From positions 1 through 64,000 of IMG/VR virus record IMGVR_UViG_3300020471_000004: 64,000 nt of DNA; one strand, 5' to 3'. The translations under genes and the position numbers were made by a program. The notes below the pieces were generated by a model. It saw only the letters and a list, made by a program, of their open reading frames with translations, made no database searches and was not told the origin of the DNA. The DNA is from a virus. Positions 42,295 to 51,241 of this stretch are shown piece after piece. The first letter of the stretch is position 1. Every line of letters begins with the position of its first letter.

Positions 42295-45200
42295 TTAACC
42301 ACCTTGGATATAACCTGTACTTGGACAACCGTAACATGCATTAACACACGGTAATTTTTGTGACCAAATCCAACACCCAGGAGAAATTTCAGCAGGCTTA
42401 ACTACAACCAAATGTAATCCCCATACCTGTGTAGCGTTTTCAATAGCAGCTTGTTCGGATTCAAAGTAACCGTTATCTAAGCAAGCCTCGTTTCCTAGCT
42501 CAACACAATCCGATTCGTTAATAACAACTGTTTTAGATCCTAAGCTAGAGAAACTAAAGGTATCTAACGAAACAAAATTAGGTGCGTAAGTAGAGACTTC
42601 TTGGTGTACCAGTCTGTCTGATATTAAATTACTTGTTTCTGTTCTATATTCATTAGGGCTTGTTACCTTAACAGTATACGACAGGGTATAGTCAATATCA
42701 AAGTAAAGGTCTTTCACCAATCGCATTGGCTCTATTTGTTCGTAGTGAGAATACTTAGAAGTGTTTACCTTTAACCAAAAGTCAGTAGCGTTGACACTTC
42801 TGTGGTGCTTAACCCATTCACGGTCTATATTAGTGACTAGGTTAGAGTATTCTTTTTCAAACTCTCGGTCAATAGTAACAGAGTTGATTTCTTTTTTCTT
42901 GATAAACCCACTATATAAAACTTCATTATAGGTTGCCTGGGACTTTTCAAAGTCTTGAATGAACCACTTACCTATATCATAGTAGCTTCGGTCGTATTCA
43001 TATTTAACAAAGCCGTTGTCAGGATAAACATAGTAACCGAAAGCTCCTTCAGTCTCGTAGAAAGAGTAACCATAACGGTCTGCTTCTGTACCGAAAGTAG
43101 GTTGTTCAAACTCGTTACGTGTATATTCCCATTCAGGCTCAACTACGTGTGAAGGGTTGGCAGACTTGGCATACTCAAACTCTTGTGAGGCTACGTTCAA
43201 CGTTCCTGACTTTTGCGCCTTTGGTTCTTGATGTATTTGACGAATACCGCTATTAGACTTACCATATCCAAAAACACTATTACTAACAATAGAGGAAATA
43301 GGATTATAGATATGACCAGGACTTTGAACACCAGTACCATCAGAAAAATAATATTTAATATAATCCCGCTCTGTCTCGGATACTCTTGGGCTGTTAGCTT
43401 TCGAGTAGGCTTGATCAAACATTTGCGCAACATAACAGTTCGCCTGTTCAGGTATTGGTGAACCTGTAGTAAACAAGTTAACTACGTTTCCTAAAGTTTC
43501 AGATTCTCGGTCTAGGGAAATGTCTACAGCATTGTTTTTGGCTATATCAGTTCCTTGACGCAACACATAAACTTGCGCAGCCTCTACAAGTTCTACAGGG
43601 CCTCTTGCAACTACAGGCACTAAGTCTCTTGCTTTTATAGCCTGGTCTACAGAAATAGATTGTATAGTCCACGCACCTTTAGATATGCCGGAGGTGACCA
43701 AGTGGCCAGTTGTCGAACCGTAAGGACCTAGTGCGTACCCTTCTAGGAAGATCTGCGACTGACCTTTTACCTTTATAGGAGTTCGTGAACGTAATACCCC
43801 TCTGTAATTCAAGTTGCCTAAAAGTTCAGGAGCCATAACTCCGTCAACATAAGCTACTGTGTTTCTAGGTATACTAATCTCTATTGTATAAGTAGAGCCT
43901 ACAGTATCGAGGTCAACTACGTCTGACCTAACACGATCACCTAAAGTGAGACCAGACATAACACCGAAGTTTAAAGGTACTTGGTTTATACCAGGTAATG
44001 TAGTAACTATCCAAGTAACCGAAATACCGCACATTGCTAAAACTATTTGATGCTCAGTAGCAAATACAGGTTGAGTAGTTAATGCAAGGCTAACCGAGTC
44101 ACCGTCATTAATAGTGGCGTTTAGACCTGCGTCTTGACCGTTGATTATCAATCTAGCTGAGTAATCGTTGTTGATTTGTGCATAAACTGGATCGGCAGTA
44201 CTTACCACAATAGGTTCAGATATAAATTCTTTGCCTAGCTCGGCATAGTTAAGATCTACAAAATCAGCACTGTAGGAAGGAGCTTCAAAGTCAGGTTCAC
44301 TACTTTTAGTAGCAATAGACCATGTGCTATCAAACAAGTTACCCCAAGTGACAGTAGCAAAAGAGGTAGCACAGTACTCAGCCTCGCTTACTGATGCAAG
44401 ATAAACTTGATCGCCGTTAGACACGCTGGTAGATGTGCCTACGTCTTCACCGTTTTTATAAATAATTGCCCCTTCGGTTACTTCCATTGTACAAGAGTCT
44501 ATCTCAAGACCTTGAATGTCGATAACGTTTGAAACGTAACCAGTGTCAGGTTCAGCATCGTAGATAGGAATCCACGTAGTTTCAAAAGGAATAAGTCTTT
44601 TGAGTTCAGGAGTGGCAGCAAAAGAGTAAACGCTTTGTCCTAAAACAAAGTTTACGTTTCGAGCTTTACCTCCTTGCAAAGATACCTCAAAGCTGAACTC
44701 TTGATCAGGGTAGATTGTTTTTCCTACTGACCAGCCTTCATCGTTGACCCAGACACTTACACTAACATCATCATCGTCAGGATACAAGTACAATACAACA
44801 GGCTCTCTTACGCCAGTCAGAGTATAAGAAGGGCTTTGCTTAGATCCGCTTACAGGTATATCTGTTACCGAATGGTACTCTTGGGCATCAGGGTCATTAT
44901 CTGATAAAATAAGACGTTCATCAATATCTGGATATAAAGAACTTGCTATTATCTTAGTACCAGCAGGGTTCACATGCATTTCATAAACGTGAGAGTCTAG
45001 AGCTATCTTACCTTCATACCTAAGATCTGTATTGTAGAAAACTATCTCTTTATTTACTATGTCACTTGCATATAAAAGATTTTCTGCACGATTAAAGCTT
45101 AGTGCATCTAAGTACCCTGTACTAAAGTAGAACTTGTTTGCAACTACAGAGTGTCCGTTTTCGAAATCAACTTTTACTTTAGATAATCTACGTTCGTGCC

Positions 45201-46173
45201 TGTGCGAGATAAAAATGTTAGCACCTACCGAGTCGTAGTAAAGGCTTGAAGCAAAAGCTGGAACACTTAGCGTTTGGGTTATGGTTGCGTCTGCAACAAA
45301 AACCAAAGACGTTTCTGTAAGAACCACACATTCGGTACCTACAGTGTACAACCTGTGAGGCTTTGTAGCAGTGGAAAATGTTTCAGTGCTTGAAACAGAA
45401 CCATCATCGTTTATAGTAGCAACTGTGATAGTGTTTGAGTTTTTATGTGCAATATAAAGTTTGTTTAGCACTGAGGTTAAAGCAATAGGTTCAGGTATAT
45501 CAATACTTCCAATTTCGGTATACGCATTGGTATAAAAAACAACTTTATTGCTATCTAGGAAGGCGAAAGCAGAAAAGATACGTCTTGAACTTAAGGCTGA
45601 GAAAACAGTTACGGAATCTACAGGCCCTTGATAGTCAGGTAAAAACCTACCTATAAAGTCACCTTCGAAATTAAAAACACTTATGTAGTGCAGGTATCTG
45701 TCTAATACATGAATTCGGTTTCTTAATATAGATTCATCATTTGTATCTATATTTTTGTCCACTAAAGGGACTTGAGTAACTACATCAGAATCTATTACAG
45801 TAACAGAGCCGTTGTCACTTGCTGTCCATGTAGATTCAGGGAGAACTTCCCAGGCGTATTTACCGTTTAGAGCATCGTTGTACTCAAAGGTTTCGGTGGG
45901 TTTATTGATAAGGACAAATGTGCCTTCTAACACGTTGTCTTGAAAAAGCTGAATAAATCTAGGTACACCTGCTTGGCTAGAAGAAGTGGCCTTTATTTGT
46001 AAAGTATCTCCTAAAAGAGCATTTGTCGAAGAGCCTCGGTCAACTCCGTTTATTAATATTGAGCCGTTAGCTACGCTTAAAGACACAAGGCTTTCAGCTA
46101 TAATTGAAATAGGTTGACTTATTTCCTGTGTGTTTGGGTCTAGACCTGACTTGTAACCAAGATCGTATAACAT
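42295..46173 (-). CDS. Large virion protein with propeller-like region, Cys-rich end
   Basis: 1292 residues. Residues ~150-430 show repeated strand units (L-Y-I-A-H-K-N-S-N-T-I-T-V, L-L-Y-A-S-D-I-V-N-K-E-I-V-F-Y-N) like YVTN/NHL beta-propellers. At least three repeats of the form I-N-G-x-D-x-G-x-S...G-D-x-x-x-L/I (about 37-62, ~560-590 and ~660-690) suggest duplicated beta domains. The last ~80 residues hold several cysteines (C-V-E-L-G-N-E-A-C, C-W-I-W, C-V-N-A-C-Y-G-C), possibly a disulfide or metal cluster. Position between structural genes suggests a tail or baseplate appendage that binds the host. Details are inferred. Confidence 0.55.
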   Translation of the reverse strand: MLYDLGYKSGLDPNTQEISQPISIIAESLVSLSVANGSILINGVDRGSSTNALLGDTLQIKATSSSQAGVPRFIQLFQDNVLEGTFVLINKPTETFEYNDALNGKYAWEVLPESTWTASDNGSVTVIDSDVVTQVPLVDKNIDTNDESILRNRIHVLDRYLHYISVFNFEGDFIGRFLPDYQGPVDSVTVFSALSSRRIFSAFAFLDSNKVVFYTNAYTEIGSIDIPEPIALTSVLNKLYIAHKNSNTITVATINDDGSVSSTETFSTATKPHRLYTVGTECVVLTETSLVFVADATITQTLSVPAFASSLYYDSVGANIFISHRHERRLSKVKVDFENGHSVVANKFYFSTGYLDALSFNRAENLLYASDIVNKEIVFYNTDLRYEGKIALDSHVYEMHVNPAGTKIIASSLYPDIDERLILSDNDPDAQEYHSVTDIPVSGSKQSPSYTLTGVREPVVLYLYPDDDDVSVSVWVNDEGWSVGKTIYPDQEFSFEVSLQGGKARNVNFVLGQSVYSFAATPELKRLIPFETTWIPIYDAEPDTGYVSNVIDIQGLEIDSCTMEVTEGAIIYKNGEDVGTSTSVSNGDQVYLASVSEAEYCATSFATVTWGNLFDSTWSIATKSSEPDFEAPSYSADFVDLNYAELGKEFISEPIVVSTADPVYAQINNDYSARLIINGQDAGLNATINDGDSVSLALTTQPVFATEHQIVLAMCGISVTWIVTTLPGINQVPLNFGVMSGLTLGDRVRSDVVDLDTVGSTYTIEISIPRNTVAYVDGVMAPELLGNLNYRGVLRSRTPIKVKGQSQIFLEGYALGPYGSTTGHLVTSGISKGAWTIQSISVDQAIKARDLVPVVARGPVELVEAAQVYVLRQGTDIAKNNAVDISLDRESETLGNVVNLFTTGSPIPEQANCYVAQMFDQAYSKANSPRVSETERDYIKYYFSDGTGVQSPGHIYNPISSIVSNSVFGYGKSNSGIRQIHQEPKAQKSGTLNVASQEFEYAKSANPSHVVEPEWEYTRNEFEQPTFGTEADRYGYSFYETEGAFGYYVYPDNGFVKYEYDRSYYDIGKWFIQDFEKSQATYNEVLYSGFIKKKEINSVTIDREFEKEYSNLVTNIDREWVKHHRSVNATDFWLKVNTSKYSHYEQIEPMRLVKDLYFDIDYTLSYTVKVTSPNEYRTETSNLISDRLVHQEVSTYAPNFVSLDTFSFSSLGSKTVVINESDCVELGNEACLDNGYFESEQAAIENATQVWGLHLVVVKPAEISPGCWIWSQKLPCVNACYGCPSTGYIQGG

Positions 46174-46508
46174 TATTCACCTACAATGCTAACTCTGCCG
46201 CATCGGATAACTTCTTTGATTGCATTACTTACAGCTATCGCTTTGTGTCTAGGCCCTAATATTTGGAAATCTCTATTATCGAATTTAGCTAAGTTTTCAG
46301 AGACAAACCTATACACTGCATTTCTTTTGGCAGCAGCAAAAGAATCAGAAGAAGTACTAACGTGCATTGAAAAATTTCGGTACTGTACTTTAATCCTAAA
46401 TATTTTAAATGTTTTTCTATCCCTAGGTATTTGTTGAGCCGTAAGCTTATACGACTTAGGTTTACAAAGAGGGCTCAGAGAACCCTCTTTATAGATAGAA
46501 GAAAACAT
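46173..46508 (-). CDS. Hypothetical protein, uncertain start
   Basis: 111 residues from ATG at 46508, but no ribosome site precedes it, and codons 7-16 form a hairpin (46466-46490) like a terminator for the upstream gene. A later start is possible; the next Met is at codon 48 (M-H-V-S-T-S). The C-terminal half (A-A-A-K-R-N-A-V-Y-R-F-V-S-E-N-L) is a conserved-looking helix-strand domain. It overlaps the 1292-aa gene by one base. Confidence 0.5.
   Translation of the reverse strand: MFSSIYKEGSLSPLCKPKSYKLTAQQIPRDRKTFKIFRIKVQYRNFSMHVSTSSDSFAAAKRNAVYRFVSENLAKFDNRDFQILGPRHKAIAVSNAIKEVIRCGRVSIVGE
46466..46490 (-). terminator. Terminator-like hairpin within the 5' end of a small gene
   Basis: On the minus strand AAAGAGGG pairs with CCCTCTTT around a 9-base loop, 27 bases after the stop of the first five-paralog gene. 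The T run is short (TTTG). It overlaps codons 7-16 of the following frame. Confidence 0.4.
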
Positions 46509-46516
46509 AAAGACAC

Positions 46517-47557
46517 TTATCGCGCCACTGTTACGCCTACACCTTCTACCTGAAAGTAAATACGCATCCCTTTGTTATCAGGGTGGTTAGCATTTAGCGC
46601 ACGGTACTTTCTAGGCTGGGCTTCACCGTATACGTCAACTTCATGTGTTGCATATTGCGAAGTAACGTCTGCCGAAGCAAAAGCAATAATATCAATCTCT
46701 TGTGAGTAGCTGTACCGTTGAGTATTTAAGCCACGCAGGAAGTTGATAATGTATTTACCGTTCTCGTATATACTTGTCTGTTGAACAGAGTTCATAATAC
46801 GCGTAGAGTCGGGAGTATCTGTAGATGCCGATACAGGGAAAGTAGGCGCGTTAACATCTTTTTCTCGCACAACAAACTTCTGGATACCTAAAGGCTCAGG
46901 AGAGTTCAGGTCACTGCCGCCTCCGCCATTTTGAGAGAAGATACAAAATAAAGGTTCTTTTAAAGTAGTGTCTAAAGCACCTGTACTGTCAACCATACGC
47001 GAAATAGCAAACCATGCAAACTTATCACCCTCACCATCAAAAGACTCTGCCCACATGCAGAAAGCAATGCCGTGGTCGGTTACTGTAAGGAAATAACTAA
47101 GAGGTACAGACTCTTCATCGTTACCTGAGAAACCCCAGTTTTCATAAGAGAAAAAGTGATTTCTGTTTCCGCCTGTTAGAACTTGGCTGTCTTTAAACAT
47201 AAAGCCTGACTTAGAGACATTTGTGTTGTCACCGCTAGTTCTTGAAGTAGCCACAGTAACTGAACCCGAGTTACCCAGAATTAACTGAGTAGGAGTAAAC
47301 GCATAAAAGTCTAAACTATCGTCATCGTCATCAGCCTCTATATAAAGTAACCAAGGCTGATTACCTTCACCGCACAAAGGGTCTACATCAACTGTAGGTT
47401 GAAGCAAAATATTCTTGTGAGTAGAGGCTAAAGTTAAATCTGAATTTTGTTGGTCTACTGACAAAACAGTAAAGCCGTTTGCAGTTAGGTTTATAGCTAA
47501 GTCTGCTGCAAGTGCCTCGACACTTATAAAGTTATTCTTTTCTATTGTAAAACCCAT
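46517..47557 (-). CDS. Virion paralog family, copy 1 (346 aa)
   Basis: 346 residues. It shares with four neighbours (47557-52269) the patterns S-Y-x-L-x-x-x-D-H-G-I-x-F-x-M-W-A-E-S, R-E-x-D-V-N-A-P-T, D-S-T-R-I-x-N and T-Q-R-Y-x-Y, and a C-terminal G-M-R-x-x-x-Q. I know no function. Such runs of large paralogs in giant phages are usually structural proteins of tail, baseplate or fibres. One-base overlap with copy 2. Confidence 0.6.
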   Translation of the reverse strand: MGFTIEKNNFISVEALAADLAINLTANGFTVLSVDQQNSDLTLASTHKNILLQPTVDVDPLCGEGNQPWLLYIEADDDDDSLDFYAFTPTQLILGNSGSVTVATSRTSGDNTNVSKSGFMFKDSQVLTGGNRNHFFSYENWGFSGNDEESVPLSYFLTVTDHGIAFCMWAESFDGEGDKFAWFAISRMVDSTGALDTTLKEPLFCIFSQNGGGGSDLNSPEPLGIQKFVVREKDVNAPTFPVSASTDTPDSTRIMNSVQQTSIYENGKYIINFLRGLNTQRYSYSQEIDIIAFASADVTSQYATHEVDVYGEAQPRKYRALNANHPDNKGMRIYFQVEGVGVTVAR

Positions 47558-48753
47558 TAGATAATTCCTTCAGCTTCGGTGATCATAAGCATACGCATTC
47601 CTCTATTAAAAGAAGCGTTTGCGCCTAGACCGACATATTTTCGAGGAGTACTTTCGCCGTAGAAAGTAAGTTCAATTTCATTATTTTGAGATACTGCATC
47701 AGCACTAGTATATGCAATCATATCCAATTCATGAGGGTACCCATAACGCTGAGTACTTAGACCGTTAGGGAAGTGTATAATGAATTTTTCGTCTTCACCT
47801 ACAGCTACCTGTTCTTTGTTATTGATAATACGAGTAGAGTCCGCGGTATCAATAACAGCGCTACGTGGTAGAGTAGGCGCTGTTACATCGCTTTCGCGTA
47901 CTACCAAATACATGATCTGGTCATGCTCGTCCTTAGGATCTAGGTCTCCGTTACCTGCAAGAGAGAATACGCAAAATAGAGGACTAAGACCGTCAACTAT
48001 TACAGCACCTGTATCTTTATCTACCATACGCTGAACACAGAACCAAGCTTGGTCTTGTCCGTCGCTGTCATAAGCTTCTGCCCACATAGCAAAAGAAATA
48101 CCGTGGTCTGATAAGGTAATTCTATAGCTAAGAGGGTGTGCAGAGAAGTCGCCTACTTTGCCCCAGTTTGGCTGATTCTTCTGAGTGAAATCTTTTTCTT
48201 GGTTTTGTGCATCGTCATTGAAACAATAGAAGAAACCGTTAGTATAAGTCTTAGCAGTACCAGAACCGCCCTTAACGTCTATGTACTTACGAATCAAACT
48301 ATCGTAGCTTAAAAAGCCTGCACCTTTTTCAATTCTTTCGCGAGTACCGTTGCCTGACGAACTGTAAGGCATAAAGTCTTTAAAATATTTGTAAGCAATT
48401 CTCCAGGTACCATCTTGATTCTTTATAATTTGGGTAGGTGTACATACCCAAATACGTAACCAGTTTTGATGACCTTCATTGAATCGGTAAGACAGCTTAC
48501 CAGAACCATCGTCACCTTCAGTAGATTGTGCTGTAATAAACACAACCCAAGGTTGATCTTCATCACCTGCTAGCGGGTCTACAGATGTAGTTGCTTTTAA
48601 ACAAACAGCAGTCGTCTCTCCATCCGGTATAGAGTTACTTGCTGCCCCGTTGTGGTATATGGCTTCAAAACCATTAGCGACCATGTCTTTGCTAAGAGCA
48701 TTAAGAAGCTCTGTAGCTTTGGCAAAGCCTTCGCGTTTTGTAGTAAAACCCAT
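47557..48753 (-). CDS. Virion paralog family, copy 2 (398 aa)
   Basis: 398 residues from ATG at 48751-48753 (M-G-F-T-T-K-R-E-G), chosen by similarity to copies 1 and 4 and GGAG 7 bases upstream. It is the longest copy, with an insertion of about 50 residues in the first third (near K-Y-F-K-D-F-M-P-Y). It keeps D-H-G-I-S-F-A-M-W-A-E-A, W-F-C-V-Q-R and the C-terminal G-M-R-M-L. Same array as copies 1, 3, 4 and 5. Confidence 0.6.
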   Translation of the reverse strand: MGFTTKREGFAKATELLNALSKDMVANGFEAIYHNGAASNSIPDGETTAVCLKATTSVDPLAGDEDQPWVVFITAQSTEGDDGSGKLSYRFNEGHQNWLRIWVCTPTQIIKNQDGTWRIAYKYFKDFMPYSSSGNGTRERIEKGAGFLSYDSLIRKYIDVKGGSGTAKTYTNGFFYCFNDDAQNQEKDFTQKNQPNWGKVGDFSAHPLSYRITLSDHGISFAMWAEAYDSDGQDQAWFCVQRMVDKDTGAVIVDGLSPLFCVFSLAGNGDLDPKDEHDQIMYLVVRESDVTAPTLPRSAVIDTADSTRIINNKEQVAVGEDEKFIIHFPNGLSTQRYGYPHELDMIAYTSADAVSQNNEIELTFYGESTPRKYVGLGANASFNRGMRMLMITEAEGII

Positions 48754-48773
48754 TGTTATCTCCAAAAATTAAA

Positions 48774-49781
48774 TTAATCGCCGCCTGCTGTCCAGAACAT
48801 AACACGCATACCTGCGTTATATTGTTTATCAGCCGTCATGCCTTGATAAGTACGCTCATTACTTTCACTGTAAGGATTAGTCGTTAACGTAGAGCTTTGG
48901 CTCAGTACGTCACTTGATATAATCCCTACTAGGTCAAGCTCTGTGTCGTAACCATACCGCTGAGTGCAAAGGCCGTTAGGAAAAGTCAGTACAATCTCAT
49001 TGCCTTCTCTTATAGACACCTGCTGCTTGTTGTTTATGATCCTGTTTGAATCTGCTGTATCTTCTACTGCGGTTACAGGAATAGTAGGTGCATTAACATC
49101 ACTTTCTCTAACAACAAACTTTTGAATAGCATCACCATCCGAAGAACTTGGATTGTAGGAAAATACGCAGAACAGAGGACTTTTGCCTGTTGTAACAGGA
49201 ACACCTGCAGGTGTAACCATTCGCTGACACACAAACCATAAAAACTTATCGCCATCGCTGTCTGCACTTTCAGACCAGATACCTACAGAAATACCGTGAT
49301 TGGTTTGGTTAAAACACAAACTAAAAGGATATGCCTGGGTATCTGAACCTGCAAGTCCCCAAACTTCATAGTCTAAAGTTCTTCGGTATTCACTTTCTCG
49401 GGAACTGTCGAAGTGAACACTGCCGGGAGTAAGTTTACCAGATGCAATACTTTTAGAGTCCTCTTGTTTTTTAAGAGCTATACGCCAGTTGTTATTTGAC
49501 GGATCTACGATGATTTGTTCAGGAGTGACTATATAGATATCCATCCACTGTTCAGATTCGTTGAACTCAAGAACTATACCCCAAGGTTGACTACTAACTA
49601 TAGAATCTATAGTAGAAGTCGCCTTAAGGTAAATCTTTTCTTGAATATTGTCGATATTTCCTGGTTCAGTGTCATCAACTCGAACTACTTCAAAAGAACC
49701 GGAGTCTTTAAAAGTAGAAGCAATCTGGATAACTAGGTCCCGAAACGTCACAATGCCGTTATATAGGAAACTAGAAGACAT
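48774..49781 (-). CDS. Virion paralog family, copy 3 (335 aa)
   Basis: 335 residues. It aligns with the other copies from about residue 65 on (N-H-G-I-S-V-G-I-W-S-E-S, R-M-V-T-P-A-G, V-V-R-E-S-D-V-N-A-P-T, C-T-Q-R-Y-G-Y-D-T-E-L-D) but its N-terminus (M-S-S-S-F-L-Y-N-G-I) differs. It is the most diverged of the five. Same strand and spacing as the rest. Confidence 0.6.
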   Translation of the reverse strand: MSSSFLYNGIVTFRDLVIQIASTFKDSGSFEVVRVDDTEPGNIDNIQEKIYLKATSTIDSIVSSQPWGIVLEFNESEQWMDIYIVTPEQIIVDPSNNNWRIALKKQEDSKSIASGKLTPGSVHFDSSRESEYRRTLDYEVWGLAGSDTQAYPFSLCFNQTNHGISVGIWSESADSDGDKFLWFVCQRMVTPAGVPVTTGKSPLFCVFSYNPSSSDGDAIQKFVVRESDVNAPTIPVTAVEDTADSNRIINNKQQVSIREGNEIVLTFPNGLCTQRYGYDTELDLVGIISSDVLSQSSTLTTNPYSESNERTYQGMTADKQYNAGMRVMFWTAGGD

Positions 49782-49783
49782 AA

Positions 49784-50797
49784 TTAAATACCTGCGCCTT
49801 TAATAAGACAAAACATACGCATGCCTGTATTCCTAGGGAAGTTCGCCTGCATACCAATATATTGTCTTGGTTCGTCTTCACCATATAAAGGTACATCAAT
49901 GGCTTGGTTCTGCGATATAACATCAGCGCTGGTGTAAGCAATCATGTCCAATTCATAGCTATAATCATACCGCTGAGTATTAATACCTTGAGGAAAGCGT
50001 ATAGTGTAGTTATTGTCTTCTGACAAAGAAACTTGTTGCAGAGGATTAATAATAGCACGGCTATCAGGTCCGACTTTAACAGCACTTTCAGGACGAGTAG
50101 GTGCATTAACATCCGTTTCGTAGACTACGAATTTAAGAATAGCTGATTCTACTGCATTAATATCCTCAGAGTCGGCAATATTTGTACTACCTCCACCTGC
50201 TGTGGCAAATACGCAGAACAGAGGACTTTTGCCTGTTGTGACTACAGTACCATCTTTTTGTACAGGTCTTTGAATAGTAAACCAGCTAAAACAGTCACCT
50301 GCCTTATCAAAAGACTCTGCCCACAAAAAGAAACTAATTCCGTGGTCACTGATAGACAGGCGATAGCTAATTGGTATAGCGCGAGGGTCTACACCGCCTA
50401 TATTAAAACACGACCAGTTAGAGTCTGTTCTACTCATGAACTTAGAGTTAGGTTCACCTACTTCATTGTCTAAAAATAAATGACCTGATTGAGAGCTAGT
50501 GCCATTAGCGGCTACCGTATATGTATCACTAAGCTGAGTAACATGGCAAGCCCAGAAGCGTATAAAGCCTCCGTCTGCATCAGTCGCTTCTAATACAAGT
50601 CGCCAATCTTGACCTACAGGATCTACATCAGTAGTAGGGGCAAAAACATAGTGCGTTGTGCCGTCACTAGGAACAGGACTTGAATCACTACCGTTAGCTG
50701 CAATTAAGGTATAACCGTTCGCAACAAGGTCTTGAGCTAGTTCTTTTCCAAGCTTCTGCACAGATACGTAACTATTACGTTCTACAGAAAAGCCCAT
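49784..50797 (-). CDS. Virion paralog family, copy 4 (337 aa)
   Basis: 337 residues, starting M-G-F-S-V-E-R-N-S. It keeps all shared blocks (D-H-G-I-S-F-F-L-W-A-E-S-F-D, Q-R-P-V, N-A-P-T-R-P, I-N-P-L-Q-Q, T-Q-R-Y-D-Y-S-Y-E-L-D-M-I). It is closest to copy 5 by eye. Between them lies a 145-aa unrelated gene. Confidence 0.6.
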   Translation of the reverse strand: MGFSVERNSYVSVQKLGKELAQDLVANGYTLIAANGSDSSPVPSDGTTHYVFAPTTDVDPVGQDWRLVLEATDADGGFIRFWACHVTQLSDTYTVAANGTSSQSGHLFLDNEVGEPNSKFMSRTDSNWSCFNIGGVDPRAIPISYRLSISDHGISFFLWAESFDKAGDCFSWFTIQRPVQKDGTVVTTGKSPLFCVFATAGGGSTNIADSEDINAVESAILKFVVYETDVNAPTRPESAVKVGPDSRAIINPLQQVSLSEDNNYTIRFPQGINTQRYDYSYELDMIAYTSADVISQNQAIDVPLYGEDEPRQYIGMQANFPRNTGMRMFCLIKGAGI

Positions 50798-50806
50798 TTC
50801 GTTCTC

Positions 50807-51241
50807 CTATCTATTTCGAAACTTATGGAGGTTTCTTTCACTTTTAAAATGGTTCAGAAGCACATGATGTTCAGGAGTACCTGGTATCATCCAAGAGCTA
50901 GGAGGCTCTACGTGGTTCTGGAATTCTTTGTTAAACAGTTTGTAACCTTCGCCCAACTCTTTATCAGAGTTTAAGGCTCTTTGCATTATCTCTCCGTCAA
51001 TTGCATTCTGCCTAGTAAAAGCCTTTACCATCCTTTCTTTGACTTTCGAACCATATACAAACGTATACAATTCAGGAGTAGGCATCTTTAAGTATAAACG
51101 AAATGCCTTAAAGAACCCTCTTGCTACTTCCAGTATATGGTCTTTTTCAATATCAAGATAGTAGATCAAGTTCATCACATCATGCAGTTCCCTAGCTAAA
51201 CCTATCTTGGGAATATTGTTTAGAGAGATAAGCATTCTCAT
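50807..51241 (-). CDS. Small protein with MLISLN start, inserted in paralog array
   Basis: 144 residues from the TAATG-overlapping ATG (51239-51241); the M at residue 3 begins MLISLNNIPKIG, the ISLS-type peptide. The rest is helical and basic (K-V-K-E-R-M-V-K-A-F-T-R) with no recognised domain. It splits copies 4 and 5 of the array, so it may have been inserted after duplication or retained as a partner. Confidence 0.55.
   Translation of the reverse strand: MRMLISLNNIPKIGLARELHDVMNLIYYLDIEKDHILEVARGFFKAFRLYLKMPTPELYTFVYGSKVKERMVKAFTRQNAIDGEIMQRALNSDKELGEGYKLFNKEFQNHVEPPSSWMIPGTPEHHVLLNHFKSERNLHKFRNR

Noticed and set aside
13917-51241. Shared N-terminal peptide as a bacterial secretion or lipoprotein signal
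   Set aside because: The peptides lack a hydrophobic core of sufficient length, and no lipobox Cys follows. They also begin proteins that are basic or acidic cytoplasmic types.
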